Source of the DNA: Larus michahellis
Lineage: Eukaryota > Chordata > Aves > Charadriiformes > Laridae
Length of the DNA: 64,000 nt
Assembly: GCF_964199755.1 (NCBI RefSeq)
Contig: NC_133896.1
Location: 82,923,815 to 82,987,814, forward strand
Direction of reading: 5' to 3'
Below the pieces are notes generated by a model that was not told where the DNA came from, ran no database searches, and saw nothing but the letters and a program-made list of their open reading frames with translations. The translations under genes and the position numbers were made by a program. Shown piece after piece: positions 1 through 12,800 of this stretch (the stretch's first letter is position 1; every line of letters starts with the position of its first letter).

Positions 1-715
1 CCTTTTTTTTTTTTTTTCATCTCTGCAGTATTATTTCACTGCATATCCAGTTTTCACCTCACTATAATTTTGCATCTTTCTCAGTGAGTTTGAAGGATGT
101 CTGTCATACTGACTATAGGGTTTTAGAAAAAAACTTTTTTAAAAAAAGGTCCATCTGTGGTTCATTTCGAGAACAATCTTTACTAATTAAAAGTATTTTG
201 TACTTCAACTTTTGGAGCACTTGCACTTTCAAGCTGTTGTAACTGCTTTTTTTTAAAAAGACAATGTTGACTTGAAGGCAGTGTGAATTAACACAGGTGT
301 AAAATTGGGGAGGAGCAATGCCGTCTTTGCCTGTTGAGAAGTCAGTACAAAATTATTAGCAAATTTTATTCTTATTGAATGCAGTTGGTTAGGTGCAAAA
401 CTGACAGCTGATCACAGGCGTGAGAAATCCTGCCAGTATTTCACACATAATGTGGCAAGTGAAGAGTTCTTCCTGAAATGGACAGGAAATGGACTACCAA
501 AAATCGTAAGAGAGAAAACACCAGAACAATTCACTGCTCATTCAGTGAACCTAAGGAAACTTTAGCAGAGGTCAAATACTAAATTTGTGGAGCAATTAAA
601 GAAGCTGTCCAGAAATGCATGCCTGTGGATTTTTGATGCTGCATTAAAGGGTGGGAGTGACAGAGGTAAAAAGATCAAACAGGGACATATCAAGGTGATG
701 AAAAGACAAACTTAC

Positions 716-842
716 CCAGTTTGCGGGGGCTAACCGCCCAAATATAGGTTTTTCTTTCATTGGCACACACCCTTGCTGTGTCACCGCCTGATGAAAGGAT
801 TTCTGCCTTGTAGTCACTCGATTTTGCCAGTATGGCACTGAT
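716..842 (-). CDS. A2M-like exon 20 (MG7), last exon visible
   Basis: Encodes [20 protein letters not shown] through [13 protein letters not shown] (42 codons plus one base). It contains [20 protein letters not shown], as human [20 protein letters not shown]. The acceptor is TATCTCAG and the donor GTAAGT. No next exon could be recognised in 1-715. Confidence 0.88.
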
Positions 843-3800
843 CTGAGATAAAGAAAGAAGGAGCAAGATTACAAATGAATCAGGCCCCTAAAGTTACGCT
901 GCAGAACAAGGGAGACTTCCTGGGGAAGCTATTTGTCATCTGAATCTGTGGGATGGTACCAGGACAGAAGGATGGGGCATTTCTCTGAGGAAGTGGCAAA
1001 CTTGTCTCTTTTTGGCCCACTGTTAGTGTCTTTTTTTGACAGAAGTATACCAAGGCGTCTGCGCTCATTAGTCAAGTCTACTTACGAGTTACTGCTACAT
1101 ACAACATGCTCAGTATGTATTGTGTTTTGCACAACACAGTACCCATACCATTTGCTCAAGTTCTTCCTTAGGAAGCAAAAAGAAGAACTAAATTATGTAG
1201 GGATAAGGATCTCCTGTGGACCAGCCACAGTGACCATCGGTCACATTTTCCTAATGTTGTGACACAGGCACAAGCTGTGTCAGGCTAAAGCATAAGTTAA
1301 ACACTTATTTCTACATTTCTGATGCATTGTGCAGGAGAATGCTGGGATCTGTGGGAAATAGACAAACGATATAGGAAGTAAAAGGGAACTTAATATACCT
1401 GGATGCATTCATTGAGGTAGTTGAAGACATTGGCTATTAAATTAAATTTTTCCCCTCGAATGACAGAGTATGGCAAGGTGGGATCCACAAAGAATGGTTG
1501 GAACGCTGCCAGTGAAACAGGTGAGGAGATGCCAAACCCAGCATCATCCTGCACGCAGAAAGCGCTGGCTTTCCATTCTGTGATGGTGTCAGGAATGGTG
1601 TAAAAGATGTTCACCTCTCCCCTGGAACTGAGGAAAATAAGAAAAACAGAATGAGAAGTTATCTTTGGCATTTTCAAGCAGAATTACAGAATATGCTCCC
1701 TGCTTGAGTTAGTACTTCTGTTTTCATCTCATTTTCTGCAAGATACCTCTCCAAATTTAAAAAAAAATAAATATTATAAAGCTGGAAGTAAAGATGAAGG
1801 TGCTGGTGAACTACATATTAAAAAACACTTGAAAGAATAATCAGCTTTTTAAATTTAGAAATACCATTTGTTTAAATACCATAATGCCCAAACACACAGT
1901 TTAGAACCAATAAATTTGGATTAATGTTCTAGAACACCCCTAGGTGCATAGTTAAGATGGAGATATTCTCATTGCAGATGCTTTGATAGCCTGGAAAGAA
2001 AAACAAAATTACTTGAGTTTTCTGCTGCTGAATTAAAAATTTGATGAAAAATAACAAGTTCTGCTCCTACTGTCTCTTAAACAAATGCTTTTCTTTTACT
2101 TTTAGCCCTTATTCTTTCTCCCCATCAGAAGGATGGGGGGCAGAGCACAGACCAGCTGTCATTCACAGTTCAAGTAGGTTTAACAATGTGGGAGCTCAGT
2201 GGTCACTGAGAAAGATGGGAAAAGGAGACTTGCATCTACAAAGCATAGGTATGCTCCTTGGCTTCCTCCCAGAATTCATTGCAGCAACACATATCAACTC
2301 AAAAATCCACATGAGGGGTAAGAAGTGAAAATACTCACTCGGTATGAACGAGATCCCAAATCCAGGTCTCAGGGAAGAATTTCCGAACAGTGTTAATAGG
2401 TCCCCCACCAGTAATCCTCGACTCATCTAGAAGATTGTGTATGGGTAAAGTACAATATTAGAGAGGTCAGGCCAGAAGAATCTGAACTGCTGTCAGGCAC
2501 GCTCAACACCATAAATGAACACTAAGTATTCTGTTTGAGCATTTTTCCATTATTTTTCCCCTAAAAAAGGAAAATTCTAACAGACATAGTGTATGGGAAG
2601 AAATAATTTCCCATGGGAAAATACTAGAAAATTTAGCTATTTCACAAGACACTTCATTTCATATTGAAAAGTATCATCATCGAGTTAGAAAGGCATGTTC
2701 CCTGTCCTCTGTCACTCGCTCTCTTTGATTTGCAAATGGGCAACAGTAGCCAGTGTTGTCACCAAAGCCTGCAATGCTTTACAGACCTTCCTGGGAACTC
2801 AATTGTTTTCACCCTGTTCAGTAGTTAAAACTGTAGCTAAATATCCAGTCCATTGGAAGACTACTTTTGTTCATATAGTCAAACTACAGGCTTGATATTA
2901 GGAACCAAGGTCCTCTTTCCAGTTTTGCCATGCACTCTTTTGTGATGTCCAACAACTCATTTAGCATGGAGGTACCTCAGATTTCCTAACCGTATCATGG
3001 AAATAACAATACTTACTTGTTTTGCTGGACTTAGAATCACAGAATCATTGAAAAAATCTAGGTTGGGAGGAACCTCTGGAGTTCTCTAGTCCAATCTCCT
3101 TGAGTAGGACTAACTTCAAAGTCAGATCATGTTCCTCATGGGTCTTGTCCAGCTCAGTTTTGAAAACCTGCATCGATGGAGATTCTGAAACCTCCTATAA
3201 AACCTCTCCTAGTGTAGCACAACTCTCATGGGAAAGAACTTTTTCCTAGTGTTGAATTGAAATTTCCCTTGTAGCAACCTGTGACTGCTATTTTTGCTCT
3301 TTCACTGAGCAATCTGACTTGGACAAAGGTAATCATAACTCTTGCTGATCTATAAAGGCTTTGGAGACTATGTGCTAAGTATGCTAATTGTTGTGTGAAC
3401 TCTTGACATTGGGAATTGGCGCTATTTTTCTGCATTGGCATTTACTTTTAAATATTTAATTGAATTGTGATTTATTGAAAGGTTCTGACACGAAAAACCC
3501 TGAAAAACTCATGTCAGTTTATGAAAGAAGTAGCATCCCAGTATTCCCTGTCTTTTCTATATCCACCCTGTACCTAAGTGAGAGATAATTGACTCTAGTG
3601 CAAAGACTGTTAGAAAGAGATTACTTGAGGCAAACTGGGACACATAGTCCTATTCCCTAAAAAACTCGCAACATGCTGGCTGTTATTTTATACAGGCAAG
3701 AGTTTTGAAGAACAGGTAGACTGGGACTGGACACAAAGTATGAACCTTCTTTCACCTGGACTAGAGCCAACGCTATGGGCGACATCATGCTCAAAATAGC

Positions 3801-6800
3801 CAGGGTAATCTTCCATATGTGATCTGTCTTCATTGCACAGAACTGGCTTCCGTAGCACAGAGTTGGTGAAAACCTTCAGGCCCATATCCTGAATGTGAAA
3901 GAATCAATCACGTCACTCAGGGCATGCACTAGCCCACTTTTCCCACCTCATCTCTCTCCTTCCTCCTCTCATCCCGTCCTTTCAACCGTGCATGTCACAA
4001 CTCTTCCTCTCCAACCTGTATGTCTTTCTCATAGAGCCATGACACCTGGTGGTCTGTGAAAAGCAGTAATGATGGGGCTTATCTTAGGTCTTAGGCCATG
4101 GGATCAGCGGTGAGTGGAGGCAAGTGTATCAGGAACCAAGTGGCCTGCATCACGGATTCAGATCTCTACTAGGAATGCCTGAGGTCATGAGCCAAGGCCA
4201 TGGTCCTGCTTCAGAAATGTCTACTGAAGCATGGGCAGGATCCCAGTGAATATATCTAGTAGGGATTTTCAGTCTTTCTGAGTAAGAGATGGGGATAAGA
4301 GGGCAGAAACTGGGTGATCGGAGACTTTAGTCAGTTCCAGGCATCATCTGCCTTCTCTTAGCAGTAAGAACCACCACCCAGGAAAGTTGAACATGCATGA
4401 ATTCTTCTGGAATACCTCCCACTGAAAGAACCACAAAGAGCACATACCCTGAAAACCCTGTAGACATCGCCATCACGACTGACATTCACAGGTTCATAGT
4501 ACAAGCCATCAAAAAAGGTAGTTTTAACTGGGATACACCTCTCTGACTTGTATTCTTCCAGGTTGAGCCCATTGTAGTAATAGCCATACAAATCGCTCAC
4601 ATGAAGTTGGTAGTACACCTGGAAGGTGAGAACTAGTGTAAACACAAGAAAGGCCCCAGACAGGTGCAAAATCGCATATATTCCAAGCTTATGGTAGCCA
4701 CTGGGAAGTCCTATAGACTGCAATGGGTTTGGCTACTGATGCCTACCTAGAGGTCAAAAAGCAATAAGCAATAAGCAACCTCTATTGACCTAGAGGTCAA
4801 TAAGCAATCTGTCTGGAGGGCAGGTTGGACTCTGCCCTCCTCCTTCTGAGCTGCAATGGCTTTGTGAGGTGAATTTGAGCAAAAGCACAGACATCTACTC
4901 TTGAGTTATGTAAAGAGGAGACTGGAGTCTGTCAAGGTACTAGTTGACATCTACAGCTTTTGTTCTGGGCCTAAGGCCTATTTGAGTCATAAAATGCAAT
5001 TTTGACATAATCACTTCCCTGGGAGGAACTATGCTTTCAAGGATTTTCATTAGGCATATTCTTGGGATATGTCTTACACTGCCATGGTTTCCAAAAGTAA
5101 ATCAGTATCAGTCTCAGTACTCAGTAAATCAGTATCAGTTTATGTCTTTGAAGTGTAAAACTGACATAGACCTTTCTTTAATCACTGAGACGGCTGTTTC
5201 CAAGGGAAAGATAAAAATACAGCCAGCAGCAAAGAGATTACCAGTGGGAATTGGAATGGGAATGTCATTATGGATGTCCCTAGGTCAAAAGAACACAGGA
5301 CTGGGGATGTGGCTTACGCTCTCAGCAGATAACTCTCGCTCAGGCTGAAGAAGAAGAACACTCTGATCTACAGCTCGCAAGGCACAGTAGGAGTTGGCAG
5401 CAGCTTCAAGATGGAGGCTGACTTTAGAACCCGGGAGACCTTGCTTCTCAGAAAACTCGAGCTGGAGCTGGAAATGAACAAATCCAAGACAACCACACAG
5501 AAATTAGGAGAATCAGCTTGGCACACAGATCTAAATCTCACCTTTCACCAGCGCTCACTCTATTCTCTGTGGGGCAGAGCTCTTACCACTAGAGGGCCCT
5601 TCTGAATCCCCGTTCTGTAAAAATTCACAACCTCTATAATGCCCTAGTCACCTCCCTCTCCCCACTCCGTTGAGAATTTAGTCTGAATCTGAGAACACGT
5701 GTCAATTCCAGGGACAGCTACTCGTGCTCCCAGACACATCTGTACCTTTTCCTTTCCTAAAGGCCACCCCGAGTGCAGGGCTCTTGATGAAGTCATTCCC
5801 TAACTGTTCTCTCAGCAAAGAGCCAGCTGATACAGCCCTTAATAAGAAAGAATAAGTTTTCACCTTGTTTTTGAAGCATACATCGGTGCGTATCCAAGAG
5901 CTGTCAGCCACTATCTCCCCATGAGGATGCACAGTGTACAGCAACAGTCTGGCACTGGGGCCAAGCTTCTCAGTGACAGTCAGGGTGATGGAGAATATAC
6001 CTCTGGGAGCTGTGGAAGGAATATGGAACAGGGGCGGAGAAGTCAAAAAAAGAGATTAGACAAACCTCAGCTTTGGTGGAAGTACCACATATCTATCCAT
6101 AACCTACTAGCACCTTTAAAAACCAGGGAAGTTGAATACTGGAAGATTCATGGCTCAGAGGCTGAGGAACAGCTGCCATCAGTAAGACAACAGATACAAA
6201 CTGGAGGATGCTGAGAGCAGGATGCTTTGCAGAGAGGGGTCTGAGCTGAGTAAAGTTGGACCGGGAAATCTGTGCATAACTGCTATGAGAAGAGCACAGC
6301 ATTGCATTTGGGTCTCAAACCTAGAATCTCCTACACCAGAGGAGACAGGGCAATCTCCTGCGCTAAGGAGATGAATAACTGAAAATGTAAATACTCCTTG
6401 GCAAGAAATAGATCAAAAGAAGGTTACATTCCTTGTGTTGTGTTTGGTCACAACAACGTTTTCCTCTTTCAACTAACAAGATAAATTTGATTATGATATG
6501 AGGGACTGGCTAGATGCTGCAGCAAAAGCAAGTGATACTGTGAGTGGTGACAAGTCATGTTGTTTAAGAACTAGTACCTGATTTAGCCACAGTTCTCTGC
6601 TTTCATTCCTTCCTACAAAACTTACTAACGCTCTGGTGCTCAGAACAATGCTCTGAAGTATCAGTAGTAATATGGTCTATAACTTACCACCAGAGATGCT
6701 GACTTGCTTCTGGCCGCTGAGAATGATTTTCCCTTTTGTCATCACCTGGGCATAGAAAAAACTCATGAGACAGGATCAAAAGCACCGTCTCATTGATTTT

Positions 6801-9800
6801 GAGTAGTGTTCTGAGAGACTTCAAAGGCTATCAAGTCAAGCTGTGATCTGTAGCCACTGTCTAGTCTGGAGATTTCTGCCTTATGTGGGGTTCAAGAGAA
6901 GGTTAAAGAAAAGAGGTGTTTTGAGAGTCAAGGTAGCACTTACCACATAGTAGAAATTTGTGTGTCTGGCATTCCTGTAGCCCTGACTGTTCAATACATA
7001 GTGAACATTGATTGTTTGCTGCTGGCCACAGCTGAGCTTCTCGTTCACTGGCTCGATTTTCACAAAGCTGTTGGTTCGTGAGTAGAAACGCCGGACAATG
7101 AATAAGGCTTGAGGTTCATTATCATTTCTCCAGAGGAAGAAGTCTGCACAGTCATCTGGTGCCTGCCTGACCTATGAAGCATAAGTGTCATACATGGGGA
7201 ATCAACAAAGTGGAAAATAAAAAAGAGTCAGGCAGTTGAGAGGCAAAGACATCTTCCCTCTAAAAAATTCCATTAGGAAGCTGATTTTGTGGGATTGTTT
7301 AAGCCAAGAGCACGAGCTGTGTGAAAAATTTGTGATTCACCACTCCAGAGCAGGTGGCCTTCTGGATACCTTAACGTATCCAGACACCTATGGCATATTG
7401 TGGTAGGGAGGTTATATTAGATTCTTGTAGGCTTGGGACAGGTTGTGTAAACTGATAGGACTTATTGTGAGTTAGAATGGCATTGTTCTCAAACAGCCTT
7501 CTTTTTGTCAGCTCTTCCCATCACACCAGAAAAAAGGCGTGACAACATGGAAAGACTATGGAATGGTAACAGGCATGAGTCTCTGACAGCAGAAATGCAG
7601 GGAAGCAGGCATCAGCAGGGAAAGAGGCTGGCGTGCATCTAGGCTGGGTGCAGAAAACAGGGCCACCGGTGGGGAAGGTCCTCTAGTGCACAGAATAAAG
7701 AGAAATAAGACGGCGGCAGAAAGGGCTGCTGAGTGGAGGGAAAAGCAGGGAGGTGCTGAAGATCACTGCCGCCAAAACAACCCTGGGCTGCAGTCTGCCA
7801 CTTCTCAGGCACTGGTGTTTTCTCATATCAGTTGCACACATGTTGTAGGTTTTGGTGGACTGACTGCCTACTTTCCTCATCTGAAACAATCCTGCCAGCA
7901 CCCACGAATTGATTCTAGTCCCTCTCTCCAATCAAGCATTTTTTTCAGGAATTAGACTGAAGTCTGTATGTACTTACTCTCAACTTAAAATTGGGCTCAA
8001 AGAAGTTGGACGTGTCGATGGAAACAGCAGCAATGCCATTCTTGTCAGTGGTATAGTTGGCCAGATATTTTTCATTGAGATCCAGCAGGAGAGTCCTATT
8101 GGCAACGGGCTTGCCATCCACATCTGTCACAGAGATCTGAACACAAAGAATACCCAAGGGATTCAATAAAAAAAACCACCAAACAAAAAGAACGGGAAAT
8201 GCTCTGCGCACCAGAGGACGCTCACTTAAGCAGTGAGGACAATTGCAGGGAGTAGAAATCAAGAATGAAATGTATTTAAGAGGCAAACATGCCTCAATAT
8301 TTTGAAGGAGCAGTTCTGTGACAGGCAAAGGCAGGCAATTCCTATCAGTGCAAGGACAAACTATACGTCACAGAGGCAGAAGGAATTGTTTACATACATG
8401 ATGTCATATAAAAGATTCTTTTAATGATAAGTTCTCTGGTCCTCTTCAGTGACCGTTAGTTCAGTGGGCCATTACATAAGTTAAAGACTACTGAGTGAAA
8501 GGTGATGGTCTCATGCTCTCCCTTCATAAAGAAATAGAAACAGAGGGACTCCAGAGCTCATACTCTTTGGAGAACACTGATTAACAAACCTACAGCAATC
8601 GGATGACTTCATGGCCACAGGTAACCTGTGGAGCTCAGTAGCACCTCTCAGCTTCTAGGCATCTGTCCATACCCTCTGTCTCCATTGCATATCACAATGA
8701 TTCTATAAAGCTCACCCTCCCTTCTGTCCCTGGGTTTATCCTGCATGTGCAGGTTGCTAAGAAGCCAGAATGTACTCCAACACCTATACTGCTTTAAGCA
8801 AACATCCCTGGGAGTGTGTGATGCAATGCAGGGTGAATTCTACCTTCCATTTAAGTACAGCTGTTGCTGAAGTAGTTTCCTGCAGGCTCTTCTTCCCCAC
8901 TTATATGACCTTTGACTTACCCATCTTTCAGGCATTCCCTAACTATAGCTGCAGAAACACTCTAACACTCCAGGAATGATATAATTTTCTTATTTTCTCT
9001 AGGAGCATCTAATGTAATGAGAGAAATATGCTGTTATGCAGCATTATCATGGGAAGTTGTCAGCACAGGGTTAGGGGACAGCCATAAATGGGGTGACGCA
9101 GAGATGATCATGCTGGACCTCAGGAAGTTTTGATCTAAATGTATCGTCTCAGATACCCACCTCACCATAGTAAGGAATTCCCCTTTTGTAATAGGCATCC
9201 ATATTCTTGAATATCACTCTGTCATTTTCTTGGTTGACTGCAACATAGTCATAGTCTTTCATTTGGATACCTGCAAGACGCACACAGTATAAAGGAGAGG
9301 AAACAGAAATCAGATATGGGCAGAAAAATCACGGAATCACGGAATTTTCAGAGTTGGAAGGGACCTCTAGAGATCATCTAGTCCGACTCCCCTGCTAAAG
9401 GAGGATTGCCTAGAGCACATTACTCAGGACTGCGTCCAGGCAGGTCTTGAAAGTCTCCAGAGAAGGGGACTCCACAACCTCCCCAGGCAGCCTGTTCCAG
9501 TGCTCTGTCACCCTCACCGTAAAGAAGTTTTTTCTCATATTTGATCGGAACTTCCTATGTTCCAGCTTGTGCCCGTTACCCCTTGTCCTGTTACTGGGAA
9601 CCACTGAAATGAGTCTGGCTCCATCCTCCCTTTAGATACTTGTAAACATTAATAAGGTCTCCCCTCAGCCTTCTCTTCTCCAGGCTAAAAGAGTCACAGC
9701 TCTCTCAGCCTTTCCTCATAAGGCAGAAGCTCCAATCCCTCAGTCATCTTTGTTGCCCTATGCTGGACTCTCTCCAGTAGTTCCCTGTCTCTCTTGAACT

Positions 9801-12800
9801 GGGGAGCCCAGAACTGGACACAGTATTCCAGTTGTGGCCCCACCAGTGCAGAGTAGAGGGGCAGAATGACCTCCCTTGACCTGCTGGCCACACTCTTCCC
9901 TATGCAGCCCAGAATTCCGTTGGCCTTCTTTGGCGACAAGAGCACATTGCTTGCTCACGGATGATTTACTGTCTACCAAGACCCCCAGATCCTTTTCTTC
10001 AGAGCTGCTTTCCAGCAGATCCACCCCTAACCTATACTGGTGCCTGACATTCTTCCTCCCCAGGTGCAGGACCCTACACTTGTCCTTGTTGAACCTCATT
10101 AGGTTCTTCTCTGCCCAGCTCTCCAGCCTGTCTAGGTCATGCTGGATGGCAGCATGGCCCTCTGGGGTGTCAGCCACCCCACCCAGTTTGGTATCATCAG
10201 CGAACTTGCTGAGGATACACTCGGTCCCCTTGTCCAGGTCGTTGATGAATGCGTTAAACAATACTGGTTCAAGTATTGACCCCTGGGGGACACCACTGGT
10301 TACAGGACTCCAACTCAACCCTGCTCCATTAATCACAACCCTTTCAGTCCTGTCACACAGACAGCTCTCAATCCACCTCACTGTCCCCTCGTCTAGTCCA
10401 CAATTCCTGAGTTTCCTAAGGAGGATGTTATGAAAGACAGTGTCAAAAGCCTTGCTGAAGTCAAGGTAGATGACATCTGCTGCTCTGCCCTCATGTTTCT
10501 TTTGAAAAACTATAGGGATAGTGATGCTCTGGAGGGAGAGCTACGTGAAGAAAATGGTGATTGTTAGTTGTTTGCTGCATAGGTCAGGATCCAGGAGATT
10601 CCTCTCAGAAAGTACCACCTATTAGCTTTAATCAGCTACCCCAACTTCCACGTGGTATTACCTGTCCCATTTTCAGTGACAATGCTTTCTATGTTGAGGC
10701 TGGTATACATCCTGGCATAGCTGCGGTAGAGCTGGAATGTTTTGATGGAGATGACAGTGTTGAGGCAGCCATCCTTCCCCAGCTGAAAAAGGAGCACAAA
10801 GGGGAAAACTCATTTTTCTCAAGGTTTGGAAAATTGCTCCTGAATCCGTATTAGTGGGTCTCTGAAGAGCTTCGTGCCTCTGCTCACATCTTTGGCTCCT
10901 ACTTTCTACTCACCCCCCTCCTACCTTACACTTCTCACTCCATGGCTTCCTTCACAGCTCGTTCTTTCAATATTATCTACACTTGCACCTGGAAACTTTG
11001 CTCCTCATTCCTGCTAGTTCTCTCTATGCTCATGTCCCTTCTCAGACCCATCTTGTATGATGCCCTAACTCTATCATCAGAGCACTTTGAGTCTGATCTA
11101 TGGAGAAATTAATTATTAGCTTAACATTAAGTTAACATTAAGCTTAACATTAATTTAAACTAATCATTAGCTTAACATTAAGTGTCCTCAAAGACTCCCA
11201 GTACAGATCTGCTGATTACACTTAGTAAGAACAAAGCTCCAGTGCTTTAGGAATGATCACAAATTTATAGTTTCATAAGCTTCCCTCCCTCCTACTGACA
11301 CTTTCTGAGGGAAAACCCAAAGTCTCCTCATAAGGTCATTGGTAACAAATACCCTCATGGTCTTTCACTGTTGTCTGTGAGATAGTGAGAAAAAACATGC
11401 CTGTGATTGTCTCTCTGGTGTTACCCAGGAAATGAATGAGGCCACCAAACACTGTGCTACATGTTGGGTAGTAAAGTTGACGGGGAAGAAAGACCTTGCT
11501 ATGTATCATACCAGTCCAGTGACAGATTTGCAGGTTTCTTTCCTCTTTTGCTCACATCGTGGACTGTAAAAGCGCTGCTGACACACGTTGATTTGGGCAT
11601 TCCCTTGCACTGGTTGGCCATAAGTGTACCTAGGAGAGGAAGAGACACAAGAACCCGACCATGTGGACTTAACATGAAACCTGCAAAGACTGCAGAGCAA
11701 TGCAGACTTTAAATCCCTCAGGACTGCCCAGAGCACAGGCAGAAGAGCAGCTGGGAATTCAGACCAGTTAGCCCTAGCAGAATTCCCTTCAACTATTTTT
11801 AGGCTGTTTCTGGCATCTTGTTAAAAAAGCGTGCTTTACTGTTGTCATGGTGTAGTCATTCTTCAAGGTCTGAAGCTGGTAAGTGGTGATGGCCTCAGGG
11901 TTAGGATATAATTTTCTGCTGCTTGCTTTTTCTCGTTAGTGCCTCATGCAAAGCAAGGTGTATCGCAGAAAGAACCCTATTCATATTCACCCCTTTGGCC
12001 CATGCCACCTTGCCCTTCGGCAGTGTCACAGCCAGGAATCTTAATGATATAGTCTCCTTCTGTACTATTTCTCTCCTTTTCTGTAATAATAAAAATAACA
12101 GCTAGAAAGTAGGTCTAGACTCTCCCAGTTCTAATTCTGCTATGTAGCAGGAGAAGAGTTATCATATTTCATGTCACAGAAGTCTCATTGCTAAAGGAAT
12201 TGGTCTAACCCATACTCTGAATCAGCAGCAGGGTCCCTGCTTCCCAGTGTGGCACACCATCCTCCATCCTGTGTTTCTTGTGCACAAATGTGTTCTCAGC
12301 TTACGATGCACTTACGAATACTTACGAGCACTTACGATACTTACGAAGCACAAACGTTCACCCTGACTTCTTCATCAAAGAAAGAGATCCTCCTTGGCAC
12401 ACTGATTGTCACTTCAAATTTTGGCAGCACTAGGAATGCAATGTGAATATGACTGATGAGCAGTTGCATGCCACAGGCAGGTGTATATGTGTGTAAGATA
12501 GCAATAAAACAGTTGGCAAAGGCATTTTCAACAAGGGAGAGGAAACGGTTCAAAGAAGTCTACCTAGGAGCTGTCTATAGGATATTATCAGAGAAAAAAT
12601 AACTCTTAGTGGTAAGATGAATAACTTCTTTAAAATTCAACAATAATCATACTAATAATTATAATAGCCACAGTAAGAACTGTGATAAATCACTTTAATT
12701 GGCTGTACATTTCCTTCAAGAGAAAAGTGGAAGTGATGCTGATGCTCAAAGTAGCTAAGCCCTGAAGAACAGAAGTTATGCAAACCAGCCCCATTGAAGG

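Noticed and set aside
1-715. Further A2M-like exon left of 716
   Set aside because: No minus-strand segment matches the expected GNVNFTVSAEA-type sequence. The next exon is probably beyond the window.
12298-12350. CTTACGA repeats as a CRISPR-like array or simple satellite
   Set aside because: Units of 9-11 bases are far too short for CRISPR, the genome is avian, and the phase with the exon donor gives a better reading.
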